DNA from: Gynuella sunshinyii YC6258
GTDB taxonomy: Bacteria > Pseudomonadota > Gammaproteobacteria > Pseudomonadales > Natronospirillaceae
NCBI RefSeq assembly: GCF_000940805.1
Contig: NZ_CP007142.1
Coordinates: forward strand, 5,866,593 to 5,930,592
Length of the DNA stretch: 64,000 nt
Direction of reading: 5' to 3'
Below are positions 1-7,734 of the stretch, piece after piece (the stretch's first letter is position 1; each line of letters starts with the position of its first letter). Below the pieces are notes generated by a model. The model was not told the origin of the DNA. It worked only from the letters and a program-made list of their open reading frames with translations, and did no database searches. A program made the position numbers and the translations under genes.

Positions 1-153
1 CTGGGTCTCAAAGTCAATTTCTGGAAATTCCCTGTCAATCCGGCTTTTTACCGCCGCATCAAATACAGTAGTTTCAGCATCAACCTGAACCGTAATAATT
101 TTTTGTTTTTGCGAGGTACCGTACACTACCTCAATGGAAAACTCTTCAGCCAT
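1..153 (-). CDS. rnfH: RnfH-family (UPF0125) protein, N-terminal part only
   Basis: The first 51 residues are visible; the 3' part lies beyond the window edge. The protein begins MAEEFSIEVVYGTSQKQ, followed by a beta-rich stretch with VDAETTVFDAAVKSR. This matches the ubiquitin-like fold of RnfH/UPF0125. The start codon overlaps the stop of ratA (ATGGCTGA), the usual ratA-rnfH arrangement, often called ratAB. The function of RnfH is not settled. The identification rests on position next to ratA and on the N-terminal sequence. Confidence 0.85.
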   Translation of the reverse strand, partial: MAEEFSIEVVYGTSQKQKIITVQVDAETTVFDAAVKSRIDREFPEIDFETQ

Positions 154-580
154 AAATCTGATCCGCTCTTTGACAAAAACTGCTCACCAACTGTCCTCCA
201 ACCTGTGACATCACTGTACCCACAGCTTTCCCCAGCAACTTGTTTTCAGGTTCAAATACCAAATGAAGACTGACCTTGCACCCGCTGTCACCCAATGGCC
301 TGAAATGCCACTCTCCAATCAGGTTTTTAAAAGGCCCTTTTTCAAGCTGCAACTTTATAACCTCTCCAGTCACCAGCGTGTTGCGGGTCACCAAAATCAC
401 CCTAACCCCTAGTTTCGACAGCACCAACTCAGCCAGCATATGCGATTCAGACTGCTCAAACACCCGGGTACTGGCAACTCCATCTAAAAACTCTGAATAT
501 CTGGTCACATCATTGACCAGAGCATACATCTGTAACGGTGAATACCTGACCAGTGCGGAACGATCAATCACTACGGCCAT
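146..580 (-). CDS. ratA: RatA-type START/coenzyme Q-binding (COQ10-like) protein
   Basis: A 144-aa protein of the polyketide cyclase/START superfamily. From the chosen start it reads MAVVIDRSALVRYSPLQMY, followed by the family pattern with VNDVTRYSEFL and a C-terminal helix (GTVMSQVGGQLVSSFCQRADQIYG). E. coli RatA was described as a toxin blocking 70S formation, and homologues bind ubiquinone (Coq10-like), so the physiological role is debated. The ATG at 578-580 overlaps the stop of the upstream transporter gene (TAATG), which favours this start over the longer reading that begins at 637. The gene ends inside the start of rnfH, so the three minus-strand genes are probably co-translated. Confidence 0.9.
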   Translation of the reverse strand: MAVVIDRSALVRYSPLQMYALVNDVTRYSEFLDGVASTRVFEQSESHMLAELVLSKLGVRVILVTRNTLVTGEVIKLQLEKGPFKNLIGEWHFRPLGDSGCKVSLHLVFEPENKLLGKAVGTVMSQVGGQLVSSFCQRADQIYG

Positions 581-2010
581 TAACGCCTGAACTCCAAGTA
601 AATCTTTCGAATGCCAACGAACAAAATCCCCATACATACAGACAACAACAGGATCATATCCGGTTTTAATAACAGGTACTGCTCAAGGGAAGCGAAGAAT
701 AACAGCAGGATAGCCACGATGGAAACAAAGCGAAGAGCCAGTCGCCAGAGGGCATAACGTACAGGGTGTGATGGCCGAATCTCCTCTACCAGTTCTCCTG
801 GTAACATTACCCAGCCGACAAATAAAGCCATCATAAAGCCCACTAGCGGAACCAACAGCGTCGATGAGATAAACACCAGGCTTTCATAGATTGTCATACC
901 ATACCAAAACCAGCCAGCGAGTCGCCCGAATGACAACTGCCCCAGCCAAGCAAGCAACAAAACCAGCCCCCCCACAATACTCGCAGCGAATGCCCTATTC
1001 AGATGAAAACGCTCAACCATCATACGAGTGCCTGGCTCCAGCAGAAACAGTGCTGACGTAATACCTGACAGCAGCATAAACCCCCAAAATATCAGCCCCC
1101 AGAAATAACTCAGGTGACTGGGCAACCACTGAAACAACAGAACCACTTCATTTCCTTCCTCCAGTGCCTGACCGATATGACCCCAAACAAAAAATGCCAC
1201 CGCAATACTGACAATCAAATCTGACAACGCCACAGTAATACCTGCCCATCCAATAGACTGACCCTTATCCATAAAAGAACCGCATGCCCATATCGCCCCC
1301 ACGCCGATACCCAAGGTATAGAACGACTGCCGGATAGCCAGCAACACCGACTGCCAGCTGACATCCGAGGTACGCCAGGTAAAAATCTTCTCTGCGGCGA
1401 ACCCCAAATCCGCACTGTTTACAACACTACCTCCCATGAAGACCACTGCAAGCAACAACGCTGGCACCATTACCACGACCATCGGCTGATAACCCGCCTT
1501 TAATCCCAAAGCTGTTACGATGATCAAAAACGCAATAATGATCGCCTGGATATGAATCAACCCATCAGCATCACTCATTAGCTGGAAGAAATACCTTAAA
1601 AAATGATCAGGTTCACGAACATCAGGTAAATGCAACCAATGCCAGAAATAAGCCGCGGCCCACGACGATACGACCAGATAAACCGCCGCAGTCAAAATAC
1701 CGGCCAATACCGAGAAATGTCCAACCAGAGCCCAAATACGGTGTCCATGGCTCTCCAGGACAACAGTTTCCATTCCATACACGGGACTCTGACGAGATCG
1801 CCTCGCCAATGCCATTTCCGCCATCACCACAGGAATAGCCACCAGAAACTTACAGCCCAGATAAAGCACCAGAAATGCACCGCCACCCTCACTTCCGACC
1901 AAAATCGGAAAATTAAGCAGGTTACTGAAGCCTATCGCAGCCCCGGAAATCGCCAGCAACATGATCCATCGGTAGCTGAAACGTTCATACTGGTAATGTC
2001 CAAAAACCAA
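580..2010 (-). CDS. Sodium-dependent transporter, NSS (neurotransmitter:sodium symporter) family
   Basis: A 476-aa integral membrane protein with about 11-12 hydrophobic helices. The N-terminal part (residues 14-50) has the NSS helix 1 pattern SGAAIGFSNLLNFPILVGS, the unwound Na+/substrate-binding segment of LeuT-fold symporters. The later sequence also fits (for example LFLLEPGTRMMVER). It probably imports an amino acid or similar solute with Na+; the substrate cannot be read. The start is a TTG: GGAG at 2017-2020 lies 6 nt upstream and no suitable ATG is near. The stop overlaps the ratA ATG. It sits between ratA and smpB, which are normally adjacent, so it may be an insertion into this conserved locus. 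Confidence 0.85.
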   Translation of the reverse strand: MVFGHYQYERFSYRWIMLLAISGAAIGFSNLLNFPILVGSEGGGAFLVLYLGCKFLVAIPVVMAEMALARRSRQSPVYGMETVVLESHGHRIWALVGHFSVLAGILTAAVYLVVSSWAAAYFWHWLHLPDVREPDHFLRYFFQLMSDADGLIHIQAIIIAFLIIVTALGLKAGYQPMVVVMVPALLLAVVFMGGSVVNSADLGFAAEKIFTWRTSDVSWQSVLLAIRQSFYTLGIGVGAIWACGSFMDKGQSIGWAGITVALSDLIVSIAVAFFVWGHIGQALEEGNEVVLLFQWLPSHLSYFWGLIFWGFMLLSGITSALFLLEPGTRMMVERFHLNRAFAASIVGGLVLLLAWLGQLSFGRLAGWFWYGMTIYESLVFISSTLLVPLVGFMMALFVGWVMLPGELVEEIRPSHPVRYALWRLALRFVSIVAILLLFFASLEQYLLLKPDMILLLSVCMGILFVGIRKIYLEFRR

Positions 2011-2071
2011 AAAAAGCTCCTGATTTAGAAAAAGCTATGAATAACAGAAAGTTAGCCCTTATACTTCACCC

Positions 2072-2548
2072 ATGGCAAAGACAAAATCTCACAACACCGG
2101 GCGGCTGATTGCACAAAACAAAAAAGCCCGCCACGACTACCACATTGAAGACAAAATAGAAGCAGGCCTTGCCCTGGCCGGATGGGAATTGAAAAGCCTC
2201 CGGGCAGGAAAAGCGCAACTGCGGGATTCCTATGTCATATTTAATCACGACGAAGCCTGGTTGGTAGGTGCTCACATCAGCCCTCTCAGTACAGCCTCGA
2301 CACACGTTGTGGCAAATCCGGTACGTGATCGCAAAATACTGATGCATCGCAAGCAGATAGACAAGTATAAGGCTGCCTCTGAACAAAGCGGCTATACTAT
2401 CGTTGCACTGGATCTACACTGGAGCAAGCAGTACGTAAAATGTGAAATAGCTCTGGTTAAAGGTAAAAAGCTCCATGACAAACGGGAAACCATAAAAGAG
2501 CGTGAATGGAACAGACAAAAAGAAAGAGTCTTGAAACATCACGTATAA
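2072..2548 (+). CDS. smpB: SsrA-binding protein SmpB
   Basis: A 158-aa protein that binds tmRNA and brings it to stalled ribosomes for trans-translation. It shows the family hallmarks: an N-terminal [20 protein letters not shown], the [19 protein letters not shown] segment (OB-fold), a central HISPLS stretch, LHRKQIDKY-like ([10 protein letters not shown]), and the basic C-terminal tail [20 protein letters not shown] that reaches into the decoding site. Length is normal. Its RNA partner ssrA follows about 80 nt downstream. It is divergent from the ratA side, the standard gammaproteobacterial arrangement. Confidence 0.98.
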   Translation: MAKTKSHNTGRLIAQNKKARHDYHIEDKIEAGLALAGWELKSLRAGKAQLRDSYVIFNHDEAWLVGAHISPLSTASTHVVANPVRDRKILMHRKQIDKYKAASEQSGYTIVALDLHWSKQYVKCEIALVKGKKLHDKRETIKEREWNRQKERVLKHHV

Positions 2549-2628
2549 ACCACTATAACTACGCCCCCTTCAATTAAAGAGGGCAACCCGGCAAGCAACA
2601 TCAGCCGGCATTGAGCAGTAAAGAATAC

Positions 2629-3011
2629 GGGGACGAAAAGGTTTCGACGTGGATTACAAAGCTCAAGGTGCATGTCGTGATGGTAGCGAATCACGTAAAT
2701 CCAAAGCTGCAAAACAATAGTTGCAAATGATGACAACTTCGAGGGCGCTCTAGCAGCATAAACCCTCAAAACTGGGTCAATTAGTCACCCGGCGGTCACT
2801 GGCCTGTGCCTGAACGGCGCCTACTGACTGTCAATAATTCAGGATCGCAGCAAAGGTTGTCTGGGCCGGAGCTGTTAAACTTTAATCCCAGGCTCCCGTT
2901 TACGCTCCTGCCCTTCGGAAACGTAACCGGTAAATTAAAGAAGAGGCTACACATGTAGGACCGAGAGTGGAGAGTTTGCGGACGCGGGTTCAATTCCCGC
3001 CGTCTCCACCA
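2629..3011 (+). ncRNA. ssrA: tmRNA (transfer-messenger RNA, SsrA)
   Basis: About 383 nt. The 5' end GGGGACG pairs with the 3' end CGTCTCC just before ACCA (3' CCA at 3009-3011), giving the tRNA-like acceptor stem. The conserved GGTTTCGACG follows near the 5' end, and a T-arm (GCGGGTTCAATTCCCGC) lies close to the 3' end. The tag reading frame runs from the GCA resume codon at 2723 to TAA at 2759-2761 and encodes ANDDNFEGALAA. That has the usual AND start and ALAA degron end but a longer middle than the common ANDENYALAA. A strong intrinsic terminator follows. Confidence 0.97.
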
Positions 3012-3017
3012 ATTCAG

Positions 3018-3048
3018 AAAGGTGAACTGTTCTCAGTTCACCTTTTTT
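3018..3048 (+). terminator. Rho-independent terminator of ssrA
   Basis: A perfect 9-bp stem, GGTGAACTG (3021-3029) and CAGTTCACC (3034-3042), with a TTCT loop and a run of six T (3043-3048). The A-rich left flank could extend the stem, so it may also act in the other direction for the tetR-type gene that ends at 3130. Confidence 0.92.
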
Positions 3049-3129
3049 ATTGCCTACGCCCGGGCATTAGCGGGGGCTTCTGCGGACTTCAACTTATCTT
3101 TGATAAAGAGCATTCAAAATCAACACTCG

Positions 3130-3729
3130 CTACTTACCGAAACCTTCCAGAAAATTATCAACCAGCATCTTCGTCATTTCGTTAGGACTTTGACCACCAG
3201 CCAGGGTGAGACGCTGACGTATCTTCAACATACAGATGCCATGCACCCCCGCCCATAACACCCGAGCTGCGCGCTGGATCTCCAGTTCACCATGTTGCTT
3301 CGCCAGGGGCGACAGAATCGACTCTACCCGGCCAAAAAGGCGACCAAGGCGCATCAAATACCAATCAGGCAATTCGTTACTCTCATCCACTTGAATCTCG
3401 AACAGCAGATTCCAACGGGCGCTTTTTTCGACGGCATAACTGATATAAGCGTCGGCCAGTTGCAGCAGGTTTTCAGTCGGAGTAGCGCCAGAACCGGTAT
3501 GTTCTTCGAGCCAGGCATCCAGGTCGTCCAGGCTCAGGGCATTAAGGTGTAGCAGCATATCGCGCTGGTTTTCGAACACCAGATAGAGAGTACCAACGGT
3601 ATAGCCGATGGCCTTGGCGACATTGCGCGCGCTGATCCCCTTACTCCCCTCGTTTTCCAGAATATTGACCGCCGCTTCGAGGGCCATTTCTTTGATCTCT
3701 TCACGGCTGTGATCGCTTCGTCTTGCCAT
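3130..3729 (-). CDS. TetR/AcrR-family transcriptional regulator with WHG-type C-terminal domain
   Basis: A 199-aa protein. Residues 8-55 are a TetR helix-turn-helix (REEIKEMALEAAVNILEN, then GISARNVAKAIGYTVGTLY and FENQRDML). The C-terminal ligand/dimer domain contains LWAGVHGICMLKI, like the WHG domain of some TetR proteins. It is divergent from the vWA protein gene, and three copies of a 13-bp palindrome lie in the spacer, so auto-regulation and control of the neighbour are likely (inference). The ligand is unknown. Confidence 0.9.
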   Translation of the reverse strand: MARRSDHSREEIKEMALEAAVNILENEGSKGISARNVAKAIGYTVGTLYLVFENQRDMLLHLNALSLDDLDAWLEEHTGSGATPTENLLQLADAYISYAVEKSARWNLLFEIQVDESNELPDWYLMRLGRLFGRVESILSPLAKQHGELEIQRAARVLWAGVHGICMLKIRQRLTLAGGQSPNEMTKMLVDNFLEGFGK

Positions 3730-3768
3730 TGCAAATCCAGTGAGGTGATTATTTTTTTAAGTATATAT

Positions 3769-3867
3769 TGAACAGCGTTTAATTGCCTGATATAAATAAC
3801 TAAACACTGTTCATAATTACTGGAGGGTCAGACCTCCTTTTTTATCAAACTAATTAAACAGTGTTTA
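3769..3867. promoter_or_regulatory. Three 13-bp operator-like palindromes between the TetR-type and vWA genes
   Basis: Three matching sites: TGAACAGCGTTTA at 3769-3781; TAAACACTGTTCA at 3801-3813, which is TGAACAGTGTTTA on the other strand; and TAAACAGTGTTTA at 3855-3867, whose arms are perfect. The consensus is TRAACAGYGTTTA. They lie in the divergent promoter region beside the TetR-type gene and are the best candidates for its binding sites. That they are bound by this protein is inference. Confidence 0.75.
3822..3843 (+). terminator. Small terminator-like hairpin in the leader of the vWA gene
   Basis: GGAGG (3822-3826) and CCTCC (3833-3837) can pair around a 6-nt loop (a bulged longer pairing, GGAGGGTC/GACCTCC, is also possible), followed by six T. 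It lies between the second and third operator-like sites, upstream of the vWA start. It could terminate or attenuate transcription entering that gene. The stem is short, so this is tentative. Confidence 0.45.
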
Positions 3868-3893
3868 TTAACAACCAGATAAAGGATAAAACC

Positions 3894-5957
3894 ATGAACG
3901 GACGAAACTCTGACTACAGCCTCTGGCAATGCATTGTGTTCACCGCTGCACTGCTACTCTGCTTTATCACCCTGCCCAGCAATGCCGCAGGGTTACTCAC
4001 CCCAACCAATGGCAGCTTGCCAGCACTGGAGTTACGCGATCACCATGTAAACGTCGTCATCGAGAACGGTTACGTTGTCACCACTGTTGAGCAGGTTTTC
4101 CATAACCCCCACCCACAAGATCTTGAAGCAATCTATTCATTCCCGGTACCGGAACACGGCGCAGTCAATGAATTTACTATGTGGATCGATGGCAAACCGA
4201 TCACCGGTGAAGTATTGGAGAAACAAGAAGCCCGCAGAGTTTACGAAGAAGAGAAACAGGCCGGGCGCGATGCCGGTATTACCGAGAAACACAGCTACAA
4301 GAGTTTCGACATTTCAGTTTCGCCCGTGCGTGCAGGACAAGACACCCGCATACGTCTGACCTACCTGCAGACAGCCCACCTTGATACCGGCATCGGTCGT
4401 TACAACTACCCATTGGAAGAAGGCGGAGTAGACGATGAAAAGCTTTCATTCTGGACCGCCAATGACAAAGTCACCCACAGTTTCAGTTTCGATCTCACCC
4501 TGCGCTCGGCCTATCCCGTCGGTGCCATCCGTATTCCCAATCAACCACTGGCACAGGTCAGCCAGAACAACAATGGTGACTGGCACGTGCACCTGGCCAA
4601 AGGCGGCACCTATGACCAGGAAACAGGTACCACTACAGAAGCACAACAGAACAATGGCGGCGTAGTACACACGTTGGACCAGGACATTCTCGTCTACTGG
4701 CGTATGAAAGAAGGCCTGCCAGGCAGCGTCGATCTGGTGACGTACAAACCCGATGCCAGCAAACGTGGCACATTCATGATGACCATAACACCCGGCGATG
4801 ACCTGGCACCCATCACCGAAGGTAGCGACTGGCTCTTCATACTTGATCTCTCTGGTTCCATGCAGGGCAAATACGCAACCCTGGCAGCTGGTGTTGAAAA
4901 GGCGTTGGGTAAAATGCGTCCTAATGACCGCTTTCGTTTGATCCTGTTTAATGACAGAGCCTGGGAACTGACCAACGGTTATATCAATGCAACACCTGAA
5001 GCAATTGCAAATTACAGCCAGAAACTGAACTCAATACAACCAAACAACGGCACCGACCTTTATGCCGGATTGAAACTGGGATTGAACTCACTGGAGGCAG
5101 ATCGTAGCAGCGCCATCATTCTGGTAACCGACGGCGTCGCCAACGTGGGCGAGACGGCACAACAACGCTTTCTGGAACTGCTGAAAACCAAAGACGTTCG
5201 CCTCTTCACCTTCATCATGGGTAACGGCGCCAACCGTCCGATGCTGGAAGCCCTGGCGCACCACTCCAACGGTTTTGCGGTCAGCATCTCCAACAGCGAC
5301 GACATAGTTGGCAAAATCCTGGAAGCCTCCAGCAAGGTGACTCACCAGGCCCTGCACGGAGTTAAGCTGAACATCAGTGGTATCAAAGTTGCCGATCTGA
5401 CCCCCGAAGATATCGGCTCACTCTATCGTGGTCAGCAGCTGATCGTCATGGGCCATTACTGGGGCGACGGTGAAGCGCAAGTGACCCTGGAAGGCAAAAT
5501 ATCAGGCACACCGAAGCAATACAGCACCCGTTTCAACTTTCCGGGCACAGCCAACCTGCATCCTGAACTGGAACGCATCTGGGCTTTTGCAACGATCGAA
5601 CAGATGCAACAACAGATAGAGGACTTCGGTGAGAATGCCGACACCAAACAGGCAATCACCGATCTTGCACTGGAACACAGTCTGGTGACTGACTACACCT
5701 CCATGCTGGTGTTACGGGACGAAGTATTTGAATCCCGAGGTATTGATCGCAACAACCGCGACCGCATTGCAACCGAACAACAGGCACAGGAACAACGCGC
5801 AGCGCAACCGGTACAGTCATACAATGTCGATAAAGATCAACCAATGTACAACAACACCCCACGTGCCACTTACAGTGGTGGTGGTAGCGGCGGTTCGTTC
5901 GGTGGTATCTGGACCCTGGGACTGTTATTGCTTCTGCTGCGACGGTTCAAAGCCTAA
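3894..5957 (+). CDS. VIT and von Willebrand factor A domain surface protein with GlyGly-CTERM tail
   Basis: A 687-aa exported protein. The start at 3894 (MNGRNSDYSLWQ) has AAGGA 7 nt upstream and gives a clean signal peptide ending near SNAAG; a longer in-frame start at 3861 overlaps the third operator. A VIT domain (about residues 25-160, with LEAIYSFPVPEHGAVNEF) is followed by a vWA domain from about residue 310, where FILDLSGSM carries the MIDAS motif DxSxS. The C-terminus is Gly/Ser-rich (SGGGSGGSFGG), then a hydrophobic helix, then RRFKA: a GlyGly-CTERM sorting signal of the kind processed by rhombosortase. Related marine proteins carry LPxTG tails instead. It probably acts at the cell surface in binding or assembly. 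Confidence 0.85.
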   Translation: MNGRNSDYSLWQCIVFTAALLLCFITLPSNAAGLLTPTNGSLPALELRDHHVNVVIENGYVVTTVEQVFHNPHPQDLEAIYSFPVPEHGAVNEFTMWIDGKPITGEVLEKQEARRVYEEEKQAGRDAGITEKHSYKSFDISVSPVRAGQDTRIRLTYLQTAHLDTGIGRYNYPLEEGGVDDEKLSFWTANDKVTHSFSFDLTLRSAYPVGAIRIPNQPLAQVSQNNNGDWHVHLAKGGTYDQETGTTTEAQQNNGGVVHTLDQDILVYWRMKEGLPGSVDLVTYKPDASKRGTFMMTITPGDDLAPITEGSDWLFILDLSGSMQGKYATLAAGVEKALGKMRPNDRFRLILFNDRAWELTNGYINATPEAIANYSQKLNSIQPNNGTDLYAGLKLGLNSLEADRSSAIILVTDGVANVGETAQQRFLELLKTKDVRLFTFIMGNGANRPMLEALAHHSNGFAVSISNSDDIVGKILEASSKVTHQALHGVKLNISGIKVADLTPEDIGSLYRGQQLIVMGHYWGDGEAQVTLEGKISGTPKQYSTRFNFPGTANLHPELERIWAFATIEQMQQQIEDFGENADTKQAITDLALEHSLVTDYTSMLVLRDEVFESRGIDRNNRDRIATEQQAQEQRAAQPVQSYNVDKDQPMYNNTPRATYSGGGSGGSFGGIWTLGLLLLLLRRFKA

Positions 5958-6067
5958 TAAATATCGGAAAACCTGGAATAATATTGGCAAGGAAGCCAGG
6001 GTATAGCAGCAATCTGTGCCCCATCCACCAAGAAAGGATTGGGGCCGCGCCGGCGGCCAGAGGTCCG

Positions 6068-6101
6068 GCTCAAACCGGGATTCATATAAATCGGTTTGAG
6101 C
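6068..6101. repeat. Perfect 10-bp inverted repeat downstream of the vWA gene
   Basis: GCTCAAACCG (6068-6077) and CGGTTTGAGC (6092-6101) are separated by 14 nt. No T-run follows in either direction, so it is not a standard intrinsic terminator. It lies between two converging genes, the vWA gene and the PIN toxin gene. Confidence 0.6.
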
Positions 6102-6240
6102 AGACTTTAAATGTTGTTTCAGCAACTTAAAAAATAATGTACAGATGTTCTCAGGTGAGTGTTCAAACTCTTCACCGATAATCCTATGCAGCTGTTCGTT
6201 CCAATGAAAATGATAAACCAGAGACAAGCAACCAAACTGG

Positions 6241-6807
6241 CTACAGAAAATCCGAAAACTCTCTGAGTTTCGATACAGATTGAGGCAACTGTTGTTTTTG
6301 TAGAATTGAAAGGAACTCATCTACGGCGATTGAAGGGTTCTTTAATGCCAATCGCTGCTGTTTAATTGCTGAACAGCAAATCGATGGGGCCATATCAATT
6401 TGATAATAAACAAAGTCATCGGGATGAAGTACATCAATACTGTAGGACTTTAGCACCTCTTTGGGAAAGTCCTTCAAATTGAAAGTCACTATTGCATCAG
6501 CATTGCAACAAATCGCTGCCGCTAGCACATGACGATCATCCGAATCTGGTAGTTGAATGGTATCAATTAAAAGTTCATATCCCGTGACTTTGGCATCTCT
6601 CGCATGAGCGTCCATTAAATCACGAACTCGCTCCAACTTTTCTCGCGTAAATTTGCCCTGGCGTAGCAAGGCATTGATCCATTCCTCGTGAATCTGATCA
6701 GTCCAATGCACTTTGAAGAGATCAGTAAGGGCCAATCGCATCAGCATATCTCGTAAAGGCGCAGGATAGAGAACACATGCATCATAAATGACAGTGAACT
6801 TGCTCAC
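6241..6807 (-). CDS. PIN-domain toxin (putative ribonuclease)
   Basis: A 188-aa protein with a PIN fold: an N-terminal VIYDACVLYPAPLRD (first acidic residue), a middle LPDSDDRHVLAAA with further acidic residues, and ADAIVTFNLKDFP near residue 110, the usual last strand of the nuclease core. PIN toxins cleave RNA with Mg2+. The start is a GTG at 6805-6807, a few bases after the stop of the upstream HTH gene, as in a toxin-antitoxin operon where the antitoxin comes first. The C-terminal 60 residues after the core are family-specific. Confidence 0.85.
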   Translation of the reverse strand: MSKFTVIYDACVLYPAPLRDMLMRLALTDLFKVHWTDQIHEEWINALLRQGKFTREKLERVRDLMDAHARDAKVTGYELLIDTIQLPDSDDRHVLAAAICCNADAIVTFNLKDFPKEVLKSYSIDVLHPDDFVYYQIDMAPSICCSAIKQQRLALKNPSIAVDEFLSILQKQQLPQSVSKLREFSDFL

Positions 6808-6813
6808 AGGCGA

Positions 6814-7266
6814 TCAGTACCCCATATCCATTTCCTGAGACAAAGCTGCCAACTCGTCCAAAGCTTCCGTTCTCTGTTGCTTTGTACTGTCACGATAAGC
6901 CAATACATCGGTTAAAAGCACCCTACGGTGAGTGCCGACTTTACGGAAAGGAATTTCATCCTTTTCCAACAAACCAACCAGAAAAGGGCGACTTACATTC
7001 AAAAGATTAGCTGCTTCCTGAGTACTAATTTCCTGATGATGTGGGATCAGACTGATTGCATTGCCTTTTGAAATCTCTGACAACACATCCAACAGAATTT
7101 GCAATACTTGGCCAGGCAGCACCAATTCATCTGTCTCACCATTAGAACCACGCAGTGACAACTTCACCCTATCTGCATCAGCGTACTTGGACAATGTGCG
7201 GCCTGAAGCCTTAGCCTGTTCCACCTCAGCCGGAGTGGGCAGGTGGACTATTTTTTGAGTGGTCAT
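6814..7266 (-). CDS. HTH (excisionase/MerR-like) antitoxin
   Basis: A 150-aa protein. The C-terminal half carries an excisionase-type winged HTH: EISTQEAANLLNVSRPFLV, then EIPFRKVGTHRRVLLTDVLAY. The N-terminal half (about residues 1-75) is a separate segment without a recognised motif. The ATG at 7264-7266 with GAGG upstream is preferred to a GTG one codon earlier. It lies just before a PIN toxin gene, so it is likely the antitoxin and autorepressor of that pair. Confidence 0.82.
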   Translation of the reverse strand: MTTQKIVHLPTPAEVEQAKASGRTLSKYADADRVKLSLRGSNGETDELVLPGQVLQILLDVLSEISKGNAISLIPHHQEISTQEAANLLNVSRPFLVGLLEKDEIPFRKVGTHRRVLLTDVLAYRDSTKQQRTEALDELAALSQEMDMGY

Positions 7267-7269
7267 CAC

Positions 7270-7699
7270 ACACCTCGTTTAATACTGAACTTAAAAAATA
7301 ACTGGATGCACTTTAGCAGCAAACAAAACAAACACAATAGTCGAAATAAACGAAACAACTTTCTATCCCAAAAAATCATCGTCCAACCTAACTACATACA
7401 GTTACATAACACTGTTATGCAATGAAAAAAAGTATGAAAAAATCTAACTATAAACCATTGATTTAAATAGAAAATTTTGAACTAGAAACATATTTGAGCT
7501 TTGGCAAACGGGTTCTGTTCACACCCTATCAAGCCATTCAAATAAGGTGAACGGGTTTAAGCTTCAGGAGAAGTTATCATTTTGGCATTGGACAACGTGA
7601 TGGTTGGCCTGGAAAGATCAGCGTTGACAGAAGCAGCGCAGAGTCTGCCCATCTCAACCACGACAAACCTTATCGACTTACGGCACCATTACTTTTTAT
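7270..7699. other. AT-rich spacer without a recognised gene
   Basis: About 430 bp upstream of the antitoxin and downstream of the NucS-like gene. It is A+T-rich near 7290-7480 and must hold the promoter of the toxin-antitoxin operon. Short readings in it do not resemble proteins. Confidence 0.5.
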
Positions 7700-7734
7700 T
7701 TAACAGCCAATCTTCCAAATCTCTTTTAACCGCT

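Noticed and set aside
3012-3130. Possible integration site at the 3' end of ssrA
   Set aside because: No integrase gene and no repeat of the ssrA 3' end were found in the window.
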